From: Candidatus Competibacteraceae bacterium
GTDB taxonomy: Bacteria; Pseudomonadota; Gammaproteobacteria; Competibacterales; Competibacteraceae
DNA: 64,000 nt
Direction of reading: 5' to 3'
Assembly (NCBI GenBank): GCA_016699715.1
Contig: CP065007.1
Span: 2,604,001-2,668,000, forward strand
In this document: piece by piece, positions 36,208 through 44,416 of the stretch
Layout of the letters: every line of letters starts with the position of its first letter
Position numbering within the stretch: position 1 is the stretch's first letter
The notes under the pieces: generated by a model
Seen by the model: only the letters and a program-made list of their open reading frames with translations
What the model was told of the DNA's origin: nothing
Databases searched by the model: none
Position numbers and translations under genes: made by a program

Positions 36208-37395
36208 TCACCACTCGTTGTTCAGGGTCAGCCGCAGGGTGTGAATCTGTTTTTGCGCCTGGCCGTTGGCGGCGCGGGCGGGCAAATTCACATGAAACAG
36301 CAACTTGTCGGCGTCGCTCTTTTCGGGATCGGGTTGGCGCAGGGTGCCGTCGCCCAGTTGCCAGTCCGGGTCGCGGCCGTTGTCGCCGCGAATGTCGTTG
36401 CGGATCTGGCGCACGCTCTCGGCGATATCCAGGGTCACGGGCGTGTCCTTGAAGTTCTCGATCTCGTATTTCAGCGTCACCTCGTGGCGATACAGATTGC
36501 CGGCGATGCGCTGGCGCTCGTTGCGATCCACGGTGCGCCGCACGCCGATGTCGCGGGCCAGGCCCAGATAGAGTTCCCATTCGTCGTCGGGTGGGGTGAA
36601 CGCGCCGCGATCCTCGCCGAGGAAGGCGCTGCCACCCTGGCCGTCGTCCTGGAAGATGCGTGCCTTGCCGTCCGGCAACGGTTCCCGGCCCAGCGGGCCG
36701 CCGGCGTTCTTAACCACGTAGTGCATCGGCACGTTGAGTTTGTCCTGGGCGCGGTCCAGATAGCCGAATTGCACCGGGTCGCAGGTGTAGGTTTTGCGCA
36801 CCGGCACGGCGGCGAAGCGCTCCAACAGCACTTCCTTGGTCTCGTTCAGCCCCAGCGGTTTCTCGAAACGCTCGCCGACGCCGGCCCAGAACTGGGCGGC
36901 GTCGTAGGCTTCGTTGGCGTTGTTGTTCACCCGCAGATATTGCGCCAGATTGAGGGTCTTCTCATCGCGGTCGGCCACGGCGCGGTAGTGAAATTCCTTG
37001 CCCAGTCCGCCCAGCACATAGCTGATCCGCATGCGGGCCGCGCCGGAGGCGCTGGCGGCCACCGACCAGACCAGGGCGGTTTCGTTCGGGGGATAACTGA
37101 CCGACAGCACCTTGGCGTCCAGCACCGTCTCACCCGCCGGGGCGAGAATGCGCAGCACCAGGGTATCGGGATCGATGCGGGTGTTGGCCCAGGAAAAATC
37201 CACCTGATTGACGCCCTTGACCAGGGGCACGATGCGTTCTTCCTCGACCAGGGCGATTTGCGCGTGATCGAGCTGGATTTCCACCCGCTCGCGCACTGGC
37301 AGCGTGGTGAGCTTGATGCGGGCCAGCGCGTCCGGCGGCGCCGCGCCGAGCAGCAGCAGAATACCGAGCGGATACAGCAACGGGGTTCGGTTCAT
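36208..37395 (-). CDS. DUF4139-type exported protein (first paralogue)
   Basis: Secreted protein of 395 residues, function unknown. A signal peptide (about 1-25, LLYPLGILLLLGAAPPDALA) is followed by a body whose start (VEIQLDHAQIALVEEERIV; GVNQVDFSWANTRIDPDTL) parallels the downstream gene. It diverges from its partner in the middle, with YTCDPVQFGYLDRAQ and a carbohydrate-binding-like beta pattern (inference). Both genes form one transcription unit. It lies 196 bp after the restriction endonuclease gene on the same strand. Confidence 0.72.
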   Translation of the reverse strand: MNRTPLLYPLGILLLLGAAPPDALARIKLTTLPVRERVEIQLDHAQIALVEEERIVPLVKGVNQVDFSWANTRIDPDTLVLRILAPAGETVLDAKVLSVSYPPNETALVWSVAASASGAARMRISYVLGGLGKEFHYRAVADRDEKTLNLAQYLRVNNNANEAYDAAQFWAGVGERFEKPLGLNETKEVLLERFAAVPVRKTYTCDPVQFGYLDRAQDKLNVPMHYVVKNAGGPLGREPLPDGKARIFQDDGQGGSAFLGEDRGAFTPPDDEWELYLGLARDIGVRRTVDRNERQRIAGNLYRHEVTLKYEIENFKDTPVTLDIAESVRQIRNDIRGDNGRDPDWQLGDGTLRQPDPEKSDADKLLFHVNLPARAANGQAQKQIHTLRLTLNNEW

Positions 37396-37591
37396 CGGTC
37401 GTGACCTCCATGGGTTGAGCGGGATTCGGTATAACCATAAACGCTCGCAACCGGTTTTTGGGGTTAAGGTGCCGTGAATGGGTCGCTCGGACCGGCCGGG
37501 GTCAGACGCCGTCTGTTTTCAGGATTTCAGAGGGGTTGGGTCGATGAGATTGGTTTTGATCGGCTTCGCGCGAGGTGGCCACGAGAAAATT

Positions 37592-38257
37592 TCAAGCGTC
37601 GTCTTCGTTTTCGTCTTCGTCGTTCTGGGTGGAAACCGGAGGCATGGGTAGTCCGGCAAAGTAGCATTCGAGTTTGCGAGAGATTTCCGCCGGCGTGGTT
37701 TCGCCGCTGGCCAGCTTTTCCGCAAAGGCCCTGCCGGGATGTAGGACATCCCAGGATGAGCGGTACTGGGTTGCCCGGCGATTGCCTGGGTCTTTGTTGC
37801 CGAAACCGTCGATCATGATGTTCCAGATGGGCTTGAAGGTTTCGATCAGCATGTTTTCGCCCAAGGGAATCCAGATATCGTCAACCACCAGGCAGCGATA
37901 GTAAAAATCTTGCAGGTCCAGATTATGGGCTTGTTCGATGGATGCGGCGTGTTGTCGGAGGCGGTCTCGCAGGGCTGTTCCCTTGCTCGCATCGGCGGTG
38001 ATGCCGCCTTTTTGTCCCCCCTTCGGGATGGCTTTGCCCACATAGATCGGCTGCCAAAACGCGTCGTTTCGATGGGGCTTCACGATGGGTTCGTAAGCCG
38101 GAAATGGGCCGATGTAGTAGATCGCATACACTCCGGCTCCTTGAAGTTCGGTGGTCTCGGTCAGGGCGACCACCGCTTGCGCCAGCCATGCTTGGGCGAC
38201 ACTCTTGCCAAGATTCATCTTGTCCAGCGGATTGTACGGCGATGTCTTTACGGTCAT
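37592..38257 (-). CDS. Eco29kI-like GIY-YIG type II restriction endonuclease
   Basis: Restriction enzyme of 221 residues. YAIYYIG at 44-50 and IYVGKA at 71-76 form the GIY-YIG nuclease core, followed by an Arg helix (LRDRLRQHA) and the catalytic Glu in IPLGENMLIETFKPIWN. This length and order match Eco29kI and relatives, which cut CCGCGG; the same specificity here is inference. Its ATG overlaps the methyltransferase stop (ATGA), so it is translated after the protective enzyme, a common safety arrangement. The C-terminus is a short acidic tail. Confidence 0.88.
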   Translation of the reverse strand: MTVKTSPYNPLDKMNLGKSVAQAWLAQAVVALTETTELQGAGVYAIYYIGPFPAYEPIVKPHRNDAFWQPIYVGKAIPKGGQKGGITADASKGTALRDRLRQHAASIEQAHNLDLQDFYYRCLVVDDIWIPLGENMLIETFKPIWNIMIDGFGNKDPGNRRATQYRSSWDVLHPGRAFAEKLASGETTPAEISRKLECYFAGLPMPPVSTQNDEDENEDDA

Positions 38258-39426
38258 GTTGAGTGCTCAAGATGTTTCCTGACATGGCTGGCCAGCAATT
38301 CGGCCAAGCCAACCGGCACGGCGTTTCCAAGTTGTCGCATGGTTTCCGTCCAGGAGCCATGAAAGGCAAAGGTATCGGGAAACATCTGGAGTCGCGCGCT
38401 TTCCCGAACGCTTAGATAGCGCACGGTTCCATCCGGTTTGAGTAGCATGTTTTCCCCGCCGGGAACTCCATGCACACCAGCCTTGAGAGTCTTTGCCGGT
38501 TCGTCAATTGGGCTACCCGTATGGCCGGGATAACTGCGCGCTCCTCCTTGAAAACGATGATTCAAATATTTTGCCGCGGTGAGAGGATTAAATTCTGGAT
38601 CAGGCAGGTCGGATAGGGCATCCCTGATAGTGCGCCATGGCATCAAAATGGGCTTTTCCTTTAATTTTTCAGCCCACCGAGGGATCGATTTCATCATTTT
38701 TATCTTGGGGTTTGGTGTTCCATGCCGTTCCCAATAGGCATTGGAATGACTCTGTTCCCAAAATAACGCTTCTTGAGAGTGTGTTGGCTCGGGAAAAGCC
38801 CATTCAATGTCTAAATCTGACCGAAATCCCACAAGGAATACCCGTTCGCGACGCTGTGGAACACCATAATCGGCGGCATTTAAAACTCTTGTCACCAATC
38901 GATATTGCAGGTCTAGGGAACTGCCATGGGTATGATGGCGTTCCAGACGGGTGAGATGAGCTGACCACTCTTCGCCCGAACGCTTTATGATCTCTGGATA
39001 AGTCAGTTGCAGACGAATGTACTCGAAATAGCTGGCGAATCCGGCCCGCGTCAATCCCTTGACATTTTCGAAAAGAAAAGCGCGTGGTCGAATTTCACGG
39101 ACAGCGCGTACCGCTTCGGGAAACATATCCCTGTGATCGCCATGACCACGATGCTTTCCTCCCAGCGAGAATGGCTGGCAAGGCGGTCCGCCGGAAACCA
39201 GATCGATGCCGCCTTCAAAAGGCCGAAAATCAACCTTCCTAACGTCTTCTTCGACCAGGGGCCATTTGCATACTGGCTCCGTGCCACGACTCTGATTTTC
39301 ACGAATGGTGTCACAACAATAACGATTCCATTCAATCACGGCGGTGGTCTCAAAACCAGCGTGACTTACGCCCATGCCCAGGCCACCCGCACCCGCGAAA
39401 AGTTCAATGACCTTGGCTTTGTTCAT
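38254..39426 (-). CDS. DNA (cytosine-5)-methyltransferase
   Basis: Modification enzyme of the restriction-modification unit, 390 residues. Motif I is IELFAGAGGLGMG, motif IV SGGPPCQPFSLGGKH with nucleophile C83, motif VI FENVKGL, motif VIII region RVFLVGFR and motif X near GNAVPVGLAELLASHV. The target-recognition region (about 230-320) decides sequence specificity. It overlaps vsr by 23 bp at its start and the endonuclease by 4 bp at its end. The ATG at 39426 is right at motif I (MNKAKVIELFAG), typical of the family. Base composition is clearly less GC-rich than in flanking core genes. Confidence 0.93.
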   Translation of the reverse strand: MNKAKVIELFAGAGGLGMGVSHAGFETTAVIEWNRYCCDTIRENQSRGTEPVCKWPLVEEDVRKVDFRPFEGGIDLVSGGPPCQPFSLGGKHRGHGDHRDMFPEAVRAVREIRPRAFLFENVKGLTRAGFASYFEYIRLQLTYPEIIKRSGEEWSAHLTRLERHHTHGSSLDLQYRLVTRVLNAADYGVPQRRERVFLVGFRSDLDIEWAFPEPTHSQEALFWEQSHSNAYWERHGTPNPKIKMMKSIPRWAEKLKEKPILMPWRTIRDALSDLPDPEFNPLTAAKYLNHRFQGGARSYPGHTGSPIDEPAKTLKAGVHGVPGGENMLLKPDGTVRYLSVRESARLQMFPDTFAFHGSWTETMRQLGNAVPVGLAELLASHVRKHLEHST

Positions 39427-39943
39427 CTTCCAGAAAGCTCCTGATTTTTTCCACAAGCTTTGCGATATCGCGCAGCTCGCATTCCCATAATACCAACACT
39501 CGCCATCCATCCGCGGTAAGTTTCTTGTGATTTTCAAGATCGCGCAATCGGTTGCTCTCCAACTTGGTACACCAAAACTCCAAGCGGGATTTTGGCAGCC
39601 TCGCCAACTTGCAATTTGGATCTGGATGGCGATGCCAAAAGCAGCCATGCACGAAAATGATCTTGCGTCGCTTGGAGAAAACCAGATCGGGCTTGCCGGG
39701 GAGATTTCCGCGATGAAGGCGATAACGGTAACCCAAGCCATGCACGAGGCGGCGGACCTTCATTTCCGGTTGGGTGTCCTTTCCATGAATCCGGCTCATC
39801 CGTTCGCTGCGAGCGGCGGGTGTCAGCGTATCCGTCCGTTGGGAAGGAGCGACAGGCACGGTTCGCTCGGCCCAGTAACTGGTCCGAGCGCCTTCGTTCA
39901 CCGCATCCTTGCCGTTCTCGCGATCACGCTCGCCCTCAGGCAT
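39404..39943 (-). CDS. vsr: very short patch repair endonuclease
   Basis: Vsr nicks 5' of the T in T:G mismatches that arise when 5-methylcytosine deaminates, protecting sites methylated by its C5 methyltransferase neighbour. It has about 179 residues; the core MSRIHGKDTQPEMKVRRLVH, PDLVF (catalytic Asp near 86) and FVHGCFWHRHP (zinc/metal region) are well conserved. The first ~48 residues precede the usual Vsr start at MSRIHGK, so translation could begin there instead. Its frame starts inside the end of the HTH gene (8-bp overlap). Confidence 0.92.
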   Translation of the reverse strand: MPEGERDRENGKDAVNEGARTSYWAERTVPVAPSQRTDTLTPAARSERMSRIHGKDTQPEMKVRRLVHGLGYRYRLHRGNLPGKPDLVFSKRRKIIFVHGCFWHRHPDPNCKLARLPKSRLEFWCTKLESNRLRDLENHKKLTADGWRVLVLWECELRDIAKLVEKIRSFLEDEQSQGH

Positions 39944-40151
39944 CTCTGGGTACTTCTTCGAGGTCGTCGTCGGAGATGCTGGCGGCGCCGCCGGCTCGCA
40001 CCCAGGCGTCCACATCTTCCTTCTTGAACTTCCAGAACCGCCCGACCTTATAGCCGGGCATTCCCTTGCCGCTTACCCAGGCATACACCGTGTCCTTGCT
40101 GACACCCAGATATTCGGCGATCTCATCGACGGATAACCAACGGTCTTGCAT
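39936..40151 (-). CDS. small helix-turn-helix (excisionase-type) DNA-binding protein
   Basis: A 71-residue protein: LSVDEIAEYLGVSKDTVYAW is a MerR/excisionase-type helix-turn-helix, followed by VGRFWKFKKEDVDAWV, the wing typical of 'helix-turn-helix domain' excisionase-like proteins, and an acidic tail. As first gene of the HTH-vsr-methyltransferase-endonuclease unit it may act as the controller of the restriction-modification genes, or be a mobility-linked remnant. The IS66 element inserted 32 bp before its start has probably replaced its native promoter. Confidence 0.8.
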   Translation of the reverse strand: MQDRWLSVDEIAEYLGVSKDTVYAWVSGKGMPGYKVGRFWKFKKEDVDAWVRAGGAASISDDDLEEVPRDA

Positions 40152-40182
40152 GACGGATTCCAGGAGTGGCGAGTGTGTAGTA

Positions 40183-40190
40183 AAAATAGT
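40183..40190. repeat. target-site duplication of the IS66 element (left copy)
   Basis: AAAATAGT directly flanks the left end; the identical octamer flanks the right end at 41950-41957. Eight base pairs is the length IS66-family elements generate. Confidence 0.93.
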
Positions 40191-41949
40191 GTAACTTCTC
40201 AATAACTCACGGCACGGCCTCTGCCGCCGCCGCCCGTTCTCGAACGATCTCTGGCAAAGGGGGGATCGCACCAACCTGCCCGATCCGGTCGTTCAGGTAG
40301 TCCCAGAACGAGATCCCGAGTTTCCGGCAGGTCTTTTTCAAGCTGGCAAAGGTGTCGCGGCAGCGTCGCCCCAAGTCACTGCGCGTTCCGCCGCTGACCT
40401 TGCGCCATTTCACAAACCCCCGGATGTCGTTCTCGCTGCCATTGGTATGCAGCGGGACGTCGGGGCGCAAGAGCACCAGGAGCAACTCGGACTGATGGGT
40501 ATACAGACGCTTGAGCGTGTTATTGAGGGTCGCAAAGGAGGTCTTCTGAGTGAAGAGGGCCTCGAAGCGCGCGCGCAGGGCGTCCATCGCCGCTGGATCG
40601 GGGTCGCGCTGGTACGCCTTGAGGTCGGCGTAGAGCGTCCAGAGTTCGTCGCGCACCCGTTCCTGGTCCTGGCGATGGTTCTCATCGAGCGGGATGAGTT
40701 TGTGAATCAGGCGTTCAGCATGCACCCAACACAAGGCATGCAGCAGAATGGCGAACTGCCCGGCACCGTCGCTCACGATCACCAAGTCGTGCGAGAGTCC
40801 TTTCGCGAACAGCCCGCCCACCAGGGCCCCTTCGGTGGCGATGCGGCGATGCCGTTCGGTGACCAGGCCCCAGTCGTCGAGCTGTTGCTCCCAGGCCGCG
40901 GTGGTGACCCCCTCCACCGTGGGATGCGCCATCAGGTTTTGGCAGAGCGCCTGGGGTAACCCCTGCTCGCGCCAATACGCCAACGCCTCGTCATTGAGCC
41001 GATAGACCGGTGTGCCCGCTTGTAGAAGTTGCAGAAAATTGATCCGGCTCTTGCTCTCGGTGCTGGAGAACCAGGCAAAGAAATCATTGCCAATCTGCGT
41101 GACGTAGCCGTTGCGGCCTTGATGGCGAGCCCCCGAATCATCGACCGAGATAAAGGAACTCACCGCTAGACCCACCGCAAGCAGCCGATCCTTTTCGGCA
41201 AAGAACGGCTCGTTGTGCCCGCTCAGCAGGGCATCGATCTGCCCCGCGGAGAGGTCGATGCCCCATTCCAGCAGTTGTTCGCGCAACAGCGGCTGGGTGA
41301 CATGACACTGATGGTGCTGATAGAGCACGTAGGCACGTAACCCCGGACCAAAATGCCCGTCTTGCAGCGCCGGCGGCAGCTCGCCGTATAGATACTCGCC
41401 GTCGGGGGTCCGCCAAACTTCCAGCCGATAGCGGGTATTGTGCGGCTCGATCTTCAGATCCTGCACCACAAAATCCCGATACCCTTTAAAGCGGGCGCCC
41501 GCCGGCACGTCGCGGGGCGGAATCGGACACTCCTCGTGGATGATCAAGTCCTGGGTCTTGTGCCGCTTCGCCGAACCCGGCCGTTTGCCCTTCGATTCCC
41601 CGTCACCGTCACCGTCACCGTCACGGCCGTCCGTCACGTTGGGATCGGTTTGCTTCTCCATCCCGCTCGGCTTGAACGTCGGCTTCGGCTTCTCGCCCTT
41701 GAGCACCGCAATCTCATCGCGCAACTGCTGAATCGTCTCTGCTTGACGATGGATGGTCTCGGCCATCGCTTCGATCAATGCCAACAACTGCTCGACCAGC
41801 GGGGTCCGTTCCGCGTCGGGGAGGTCGGGGAGTTGGATCGGGGGAGTCGGCATGCCGGGGGGTGATTCCAGGGTGAGGATGGGAGACTCGATGGGGTACT
41901 CTAACTGAATATCGTCAGCCAAGGCCGCCATGACTTATTGAGAAGTTAC
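40191..41949 (-). mobile_element. complete IS66-family insertion sequence (single-ORF type)
   Basis: About 1,759 bp bounded by perfect 15-bp terminal inverted repeats: GTAACTTCTCAATAA at 40191-40205 and its complement at 41935-41949. Exact 8-bp target duplications (AAAATAGT) lie outside. The interior is filled almost end to end by one transposase gene; tnpA and tnpB are absent, as in the ISBst12-like IS66 subgroup. The intact ends and duplication point to a recent, simple insertion. Confidence 0.94.
40207..41931 (-). CDS. IS66-family transposase (TnpC-like)
   Basis: DDE-type transposase of 574 residues. An N-terminal leucine-zipper-like segment (LVEQLLALIEAMAETIHRQ, about 45-80) and an acidic DGDGDGDG run (encoded by CCGTCA hexamer repeats) precede the catalytic core. 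The core has FISVDDSGARHQG, IVSDGAGQF, the family signature CWVHAER and the C-terminal NGSENDIRGFVKWRKVSGGTRS. No frameshift or stop is visible, so it is probably functional. Its stop and start codons lie within a few bases of the terminal repeats. Confidence 0.93.
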   Translation of the reverse strand: MAALADDIQLEYPIESPILTLESPPGMPTPPIQLPDLPDAERTPLVEQLLALIEAMAETIHRQAETIQQLRDEIAVLKGEKPKPTFKPSGMEKQTDPNVTDGRDGDGDGDGESKGKRPGSAKRHKTQDLIIHEECPIPPRDVPAGARFKGYRDFVVQDLKIEPHNTRYRLEVWRTPDGEYLYGELPPALQDGHFGPGLRAYVLYQHHQCHVTQPLLREQLLEWGIDLSAGQIDALLSGHNEPFFAEKDRLLAVGLAVSSFISVDDSGARHQGRNGYVTQIGNDFFAWFSSTESKSRINFLQLLQAGTPVYRLNDEALAYWREQGLPQALCQNLMAHPTVEGVTTAAWEQQLDDWGLVTERHRRIATEGALVGGLFAKGLSHDLVIVSDGAGQFAILLHALCWVHAERLIHKLIPLDENHRQDQERVRDELWTLYADLKAYQRDPDPAAMDALRARFEALFTQKTSFATLNNTLKRLYTHQSELLLVLLRPDVPLHTNGSENDIRGFVKWRKVSGGTRSDLGRRCRDTFASLKKTCRKLGISFWDYLNDRIGQVGAIPPLPEIVRERAAAAEAVP

Positions 41950-41957
41950 AAAATAGT
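41950..41957. repeat. target-site duplication of the IS66 element (right copy)
   Basis: AAAATAGT, identical to the left copy at 40183-40190. Removing the element and one copy rejoins the sequence upstream of the HTH gene with the region before ureG. Confidence 0.93.
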
Positions 41958-42175
41958 AGTGTTAATTGAAAGGATTGAATAGGGTTTGAACCGGTTAAGA
42001 GGGATCAAGTAGTATTGGTACACAGCCCAGATCCACGCATGCCCCTTTATGAGTCAAAATGGAATCAAATGTCGCTGGCGATTGATAAGCGATCTTCGAA
42101 AATTTGGCCAGACTGGCTGGCATATTCATTGCCCACGGATCTTTCACCCCCTTCTCCTCAACAGGTCATCCATTC

Positions 42176-42805
42176 ATGAATCCACAACCTCTGCGGGTCG
42201 GCGTCGGCGGCCCGGTCGGTTCCGGCAAGACGGCCCTGGTCGAAGCGCTGTGCAAGGCGCTGCGCGACCGCTATCGAATCGCGGTGGTCACCAACGATAT
42301 TTACACCTACGAAGATGCCCAGTTTCTCACCCGTGCCCAGGCGCTGGAGCCGGAACGGATCGTCGGAGTGGAAACCGGGGGTTGCCCACACACCGCGATT
42401 CGCGAGGACGCCTCGATGAATCTGGCGGCGGTGGCGCAGTTGTGCGAGCGTTTTCCCGATCTGGATCTGGTGATGGTCGAATCCGGCGGCGACAATTTGA
42501 GTGCCACCTTCAGCCCGGAATTGTCGGATCTCACGATCTACGTGATCGATGTGGCGGCCGGCGACAAAATCCCGCGCAAGGGCGGACCCGGCATCACCCG
42601 CTCTGATCTGCTGGTGATCAATAAGATCGATCTTGCGCCCCATGTTGGTGCATCACTGGAGGTCATGGAGCGCGATGCGGGAAAAATGCGCGCTGATAAG
42701 CCGTTCGTCTTTACCAATCTCAAAACCCGGCAGGGGCTGGAGCAGGTGATCGATTTCATCGTTGAGCGGGGGATGCTCGGCGCGGAACGCGGCCCGGCGG
42801 ATTAA
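42176..42805 (+). CDS. ureG: urease accessory GTPase UreG
   Basis: SIMIBI-class GTPase that drives nickel insertion into urease together with UreF, UreD/H and UreE. It has 209 residues: P-loop GPVGSGKT at 12-19, the nickel/zinc-binding C70-P71-H72 in TGGCPHTAIRED, and NKIDLAP as the guanine-specificity motif. The ATG at 42176 gives the canonical UreG start. It is complete, but no structural or other accessory urease gene is in the window; upstream lie 218 bp of non-coding DNA and then the IS66 element. The urea transporter operon follows. Confidence 0.95.
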   Translation: MNPQPLRVGVGGPVGSGKTALVEALCKALRDRYRIAVVTNDIYTYEDAQFLTRAQALEPERIVGVETGGCPHTAIREDASMNLAAVAQLCERFPDLDLVMVESGGDNLSATFSPELSDLTIYVIDVAAGDKIPRKGGPGITRSDLLVINKIDLAPHVGASLEVMERDAGKMRADKPFVFTNLKTRQGLEQVIDFIVERGMLGAERGPAD

Positions 42806-42921
42806 TTCGCCGATCGTGTTCCAAGCGGATGCCCGCACCCATTCCGTTCTCCGAATGCACCTGTTTGAAACTCAGCCCCGATCCTTACGACCGCCTTCGC
42901 CCCGCTTTGCCGCAATAAGGC

Positions 42922-42956
42922 CGCGCCTTGCACCATGACAAGGCGCGACTGTTTTG
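42922..42956 (+). terminator. likely Rho-independent terminator of ureG
   Basis: A perfect 9-bp stem (CGCGCCTTG 42922-42930 with CAAGGCGCG 42939-42947) with an 8-nt loop is followed after 4 nt by TTTT. It separates ureG from the urtA promoter. Confidence 0.7.
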
Positions 42957-43007
42957 CCCGCAACGTACAGTCCAAATCAATCGATTGAATATCATTGATA
43001 TTGTGGT

Positions 43008-43023
43008 TTGGCACGGCGTTTGA
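43008..43023 (+). promoter_or_regulatory. sigma54 (RpoN) promoter of the urt operon
   Basis: TTGGCAC-GGCGT-TTGA matches the sigma54 -24/-12 pattern (TGGCAC-N5-TTGC) with one mismatch and the exact 5-bp spacing. It ends about 62 bp before urtA. A half-site-like TGCACC at 42929-42934 could contribute to NtrC binding. Nitrogen-controlled expression of a urea importer fits. Confidence 0.72.
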
Positions 43024-43084
43024 TGAAGCGCCCTCTGGGTCCGCATCCGGGCGGGCCGGTCAATCACCACATTGAGGGCTGCGC

Positions 43085-44380
43085 ATGACAAAGACAATGC
43101 CGAAGTTATCCCATTGGCTGCTGGCCGGCGCGCTGGCGCTGGGCACCACACTGGCCCATGCCGCCGATACCATTAAGGTTGGGGTGCTGCACTCGCTGTC
43201 GGGGACGATGGCGATCAGCGAAACCACGCTCAAGGACACCGTCCTGATGCTGATCGATGAGCAGAACAAGAAGGGCGGCCTGCTCGGCAAGAAACTGGAA
43301 GCGGTGGTGGTCGATCCGGCCTCGAACTGGCCGCTGTTCGCCGAGAAGGCGCGCGAATTGTTGCAAAAGGATAAGGTGGCGGTGGTGTTCGGCTGCTGGA
43401 CTTCGGTGTCGCGCAAGTCGGTGTTGCCGGTGTTCGAGGAACTGAACGGTATCCTGTTCTACCCGGTGCAATATGAAGGCGAAGAGTCGTCGCGCAATGT
43501 GTTCTACACCGGCGCCGCCCCCAACCAGCAGGCCATCCCGGCGGTGGATTACCTAATGAACGACCTGGGCGTGGAGCGCTGGGTGTTGGCCGGTACCGAC
43601 TACGTCTACCCGCGTACCACCAACAAGATTCTGGAAGCCTACCTCAAGGCCAAGGGCGTCAAGGAAGAGGACATCATGATCAACTACACGCCGTTCGGTC
43701 ATTCCGACTGGCAGTCTATTGTTTCCGACATCAAGAAGTTCGGTTCCGCCGGCAAAAAGACCGCCGTGGTCTCCACCATCAACGGTGACGCCAATGTGCC
43801 GTTCTACAAGGAACTGGGTAACCAGGGCATTTCCGCCACCGACATTCCGGTCGTCGCCTTCTCGGTCGGCGAGGAAGAACTGTCCGGCATCGATACCAAG
43901 CCGCTGGTGGGTCATCTCGCCGCCTGGAACTACTTCATGAGCATCAAGAACAAGGCCAACGATGCCTTCATCAAGCAGTGGCACACCTTCATCAAGGACA
44001 AGAAACGCGTCACCAACGACCCGATGGAAGCCACCTACATCGGTTTCAATATGTGGGTGAAGGCGGTGGAAAAGGCCAAGAGCACCGATCCCGACAAGGT
44101 GATCGACACCATGGTCGGCATCGAGTATCCCAATCTGACCGGCGGCGTGGCCAAGATGCTGCCCAACCATCACTTGACCAAGCCGGTGTTCATCGGCGAG
44201 ATCCAGGCCGACGGGCAGTTCGATGTGGTGTGGAAGACCAAGGGTCTGGTGCCGGGCGACGCCTGGTCCGACTACCTGCCGGGTAGCAAGGATATTACCG
44301 CCGACTGGGCCGATCCCAAGATCAAGTGCGGCAATTACAACACCGTCACCAAGAAGTGTTCGGGCCAGAATTACCAGTAA
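43085..44380 (+). CDS. urtA: urea ABC transporter substrate-binding protein
   Basis: Periplasmic receptor that captures urea (and short amides) for UrtBCDE. It has 431 residues with a signal peptide (about 1-27, LAGALALGTTLAHA). The mature protein begins DTIKVGVLHSLSGTMAISET and includes FYPVQYEGEESSRNVFYTGAAPNQQ, both diagnostic of UrtA/FmdD rather than branched-chain amino-acid receptors. GAGGG precedes the ATG. Expression is predicted to be nitrogen-regulated through the upstream sigma54 site. A structured 180-bp gap separates it from urtB. Confidence 0.95.
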   Translation: MTKTMPKLSHWLLAGALALGTTLAHAADTIKVGVLHSLSGTMAISETTLKDTVLMLIDEQNKKGGLLGKKLEAVVVDPASNWPLFAEKARELLQKDKVAVVFGCWTSVSRKSVLPVFEELNGILFYPVQYEGEESSRNVFYTGAAPNQQAIPAVDYLMNDLGVERWVLAGTDYVYPRTTNKILEAYLKAKGVKEEDIMINYTPFGHSDWQSIVSDIKKFGSAGKKTAVVSTINGDANVPFYKELGNQGISATDIPVVAFSVGEEELSGIDTKPLVGHLAAWNYFMSIKNKANDAFIKQWHTFIKDKKRVTNDPMEATYIGFNMWVKAVEKAKSTDPDKVIDTMVGIEYPNLTGGVAKMLPNHHLTKPVFIGEIQADGQFDVVWKTKGLVPGDAWSDYLPGSKDITADWADPKIKCGNYNTVTKKCSGQNYQ

Positions 44381-44416
44381 TCTCTCCGGTCCCCTCTGGG
44401 TTGATCTTCAAAAAAT

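Noticed and set aside
41585..41640. CCGTCA hexamer repeats as a regulatory array
   Set aside because: They lie inside the transposase gene and simply encode its DGDGDG run.
41958..42175. Possible ureF remnant upstream of ureG
   Set aside because: Translations of this stretch in all frames show nothing resembling the UreF C-terminus.
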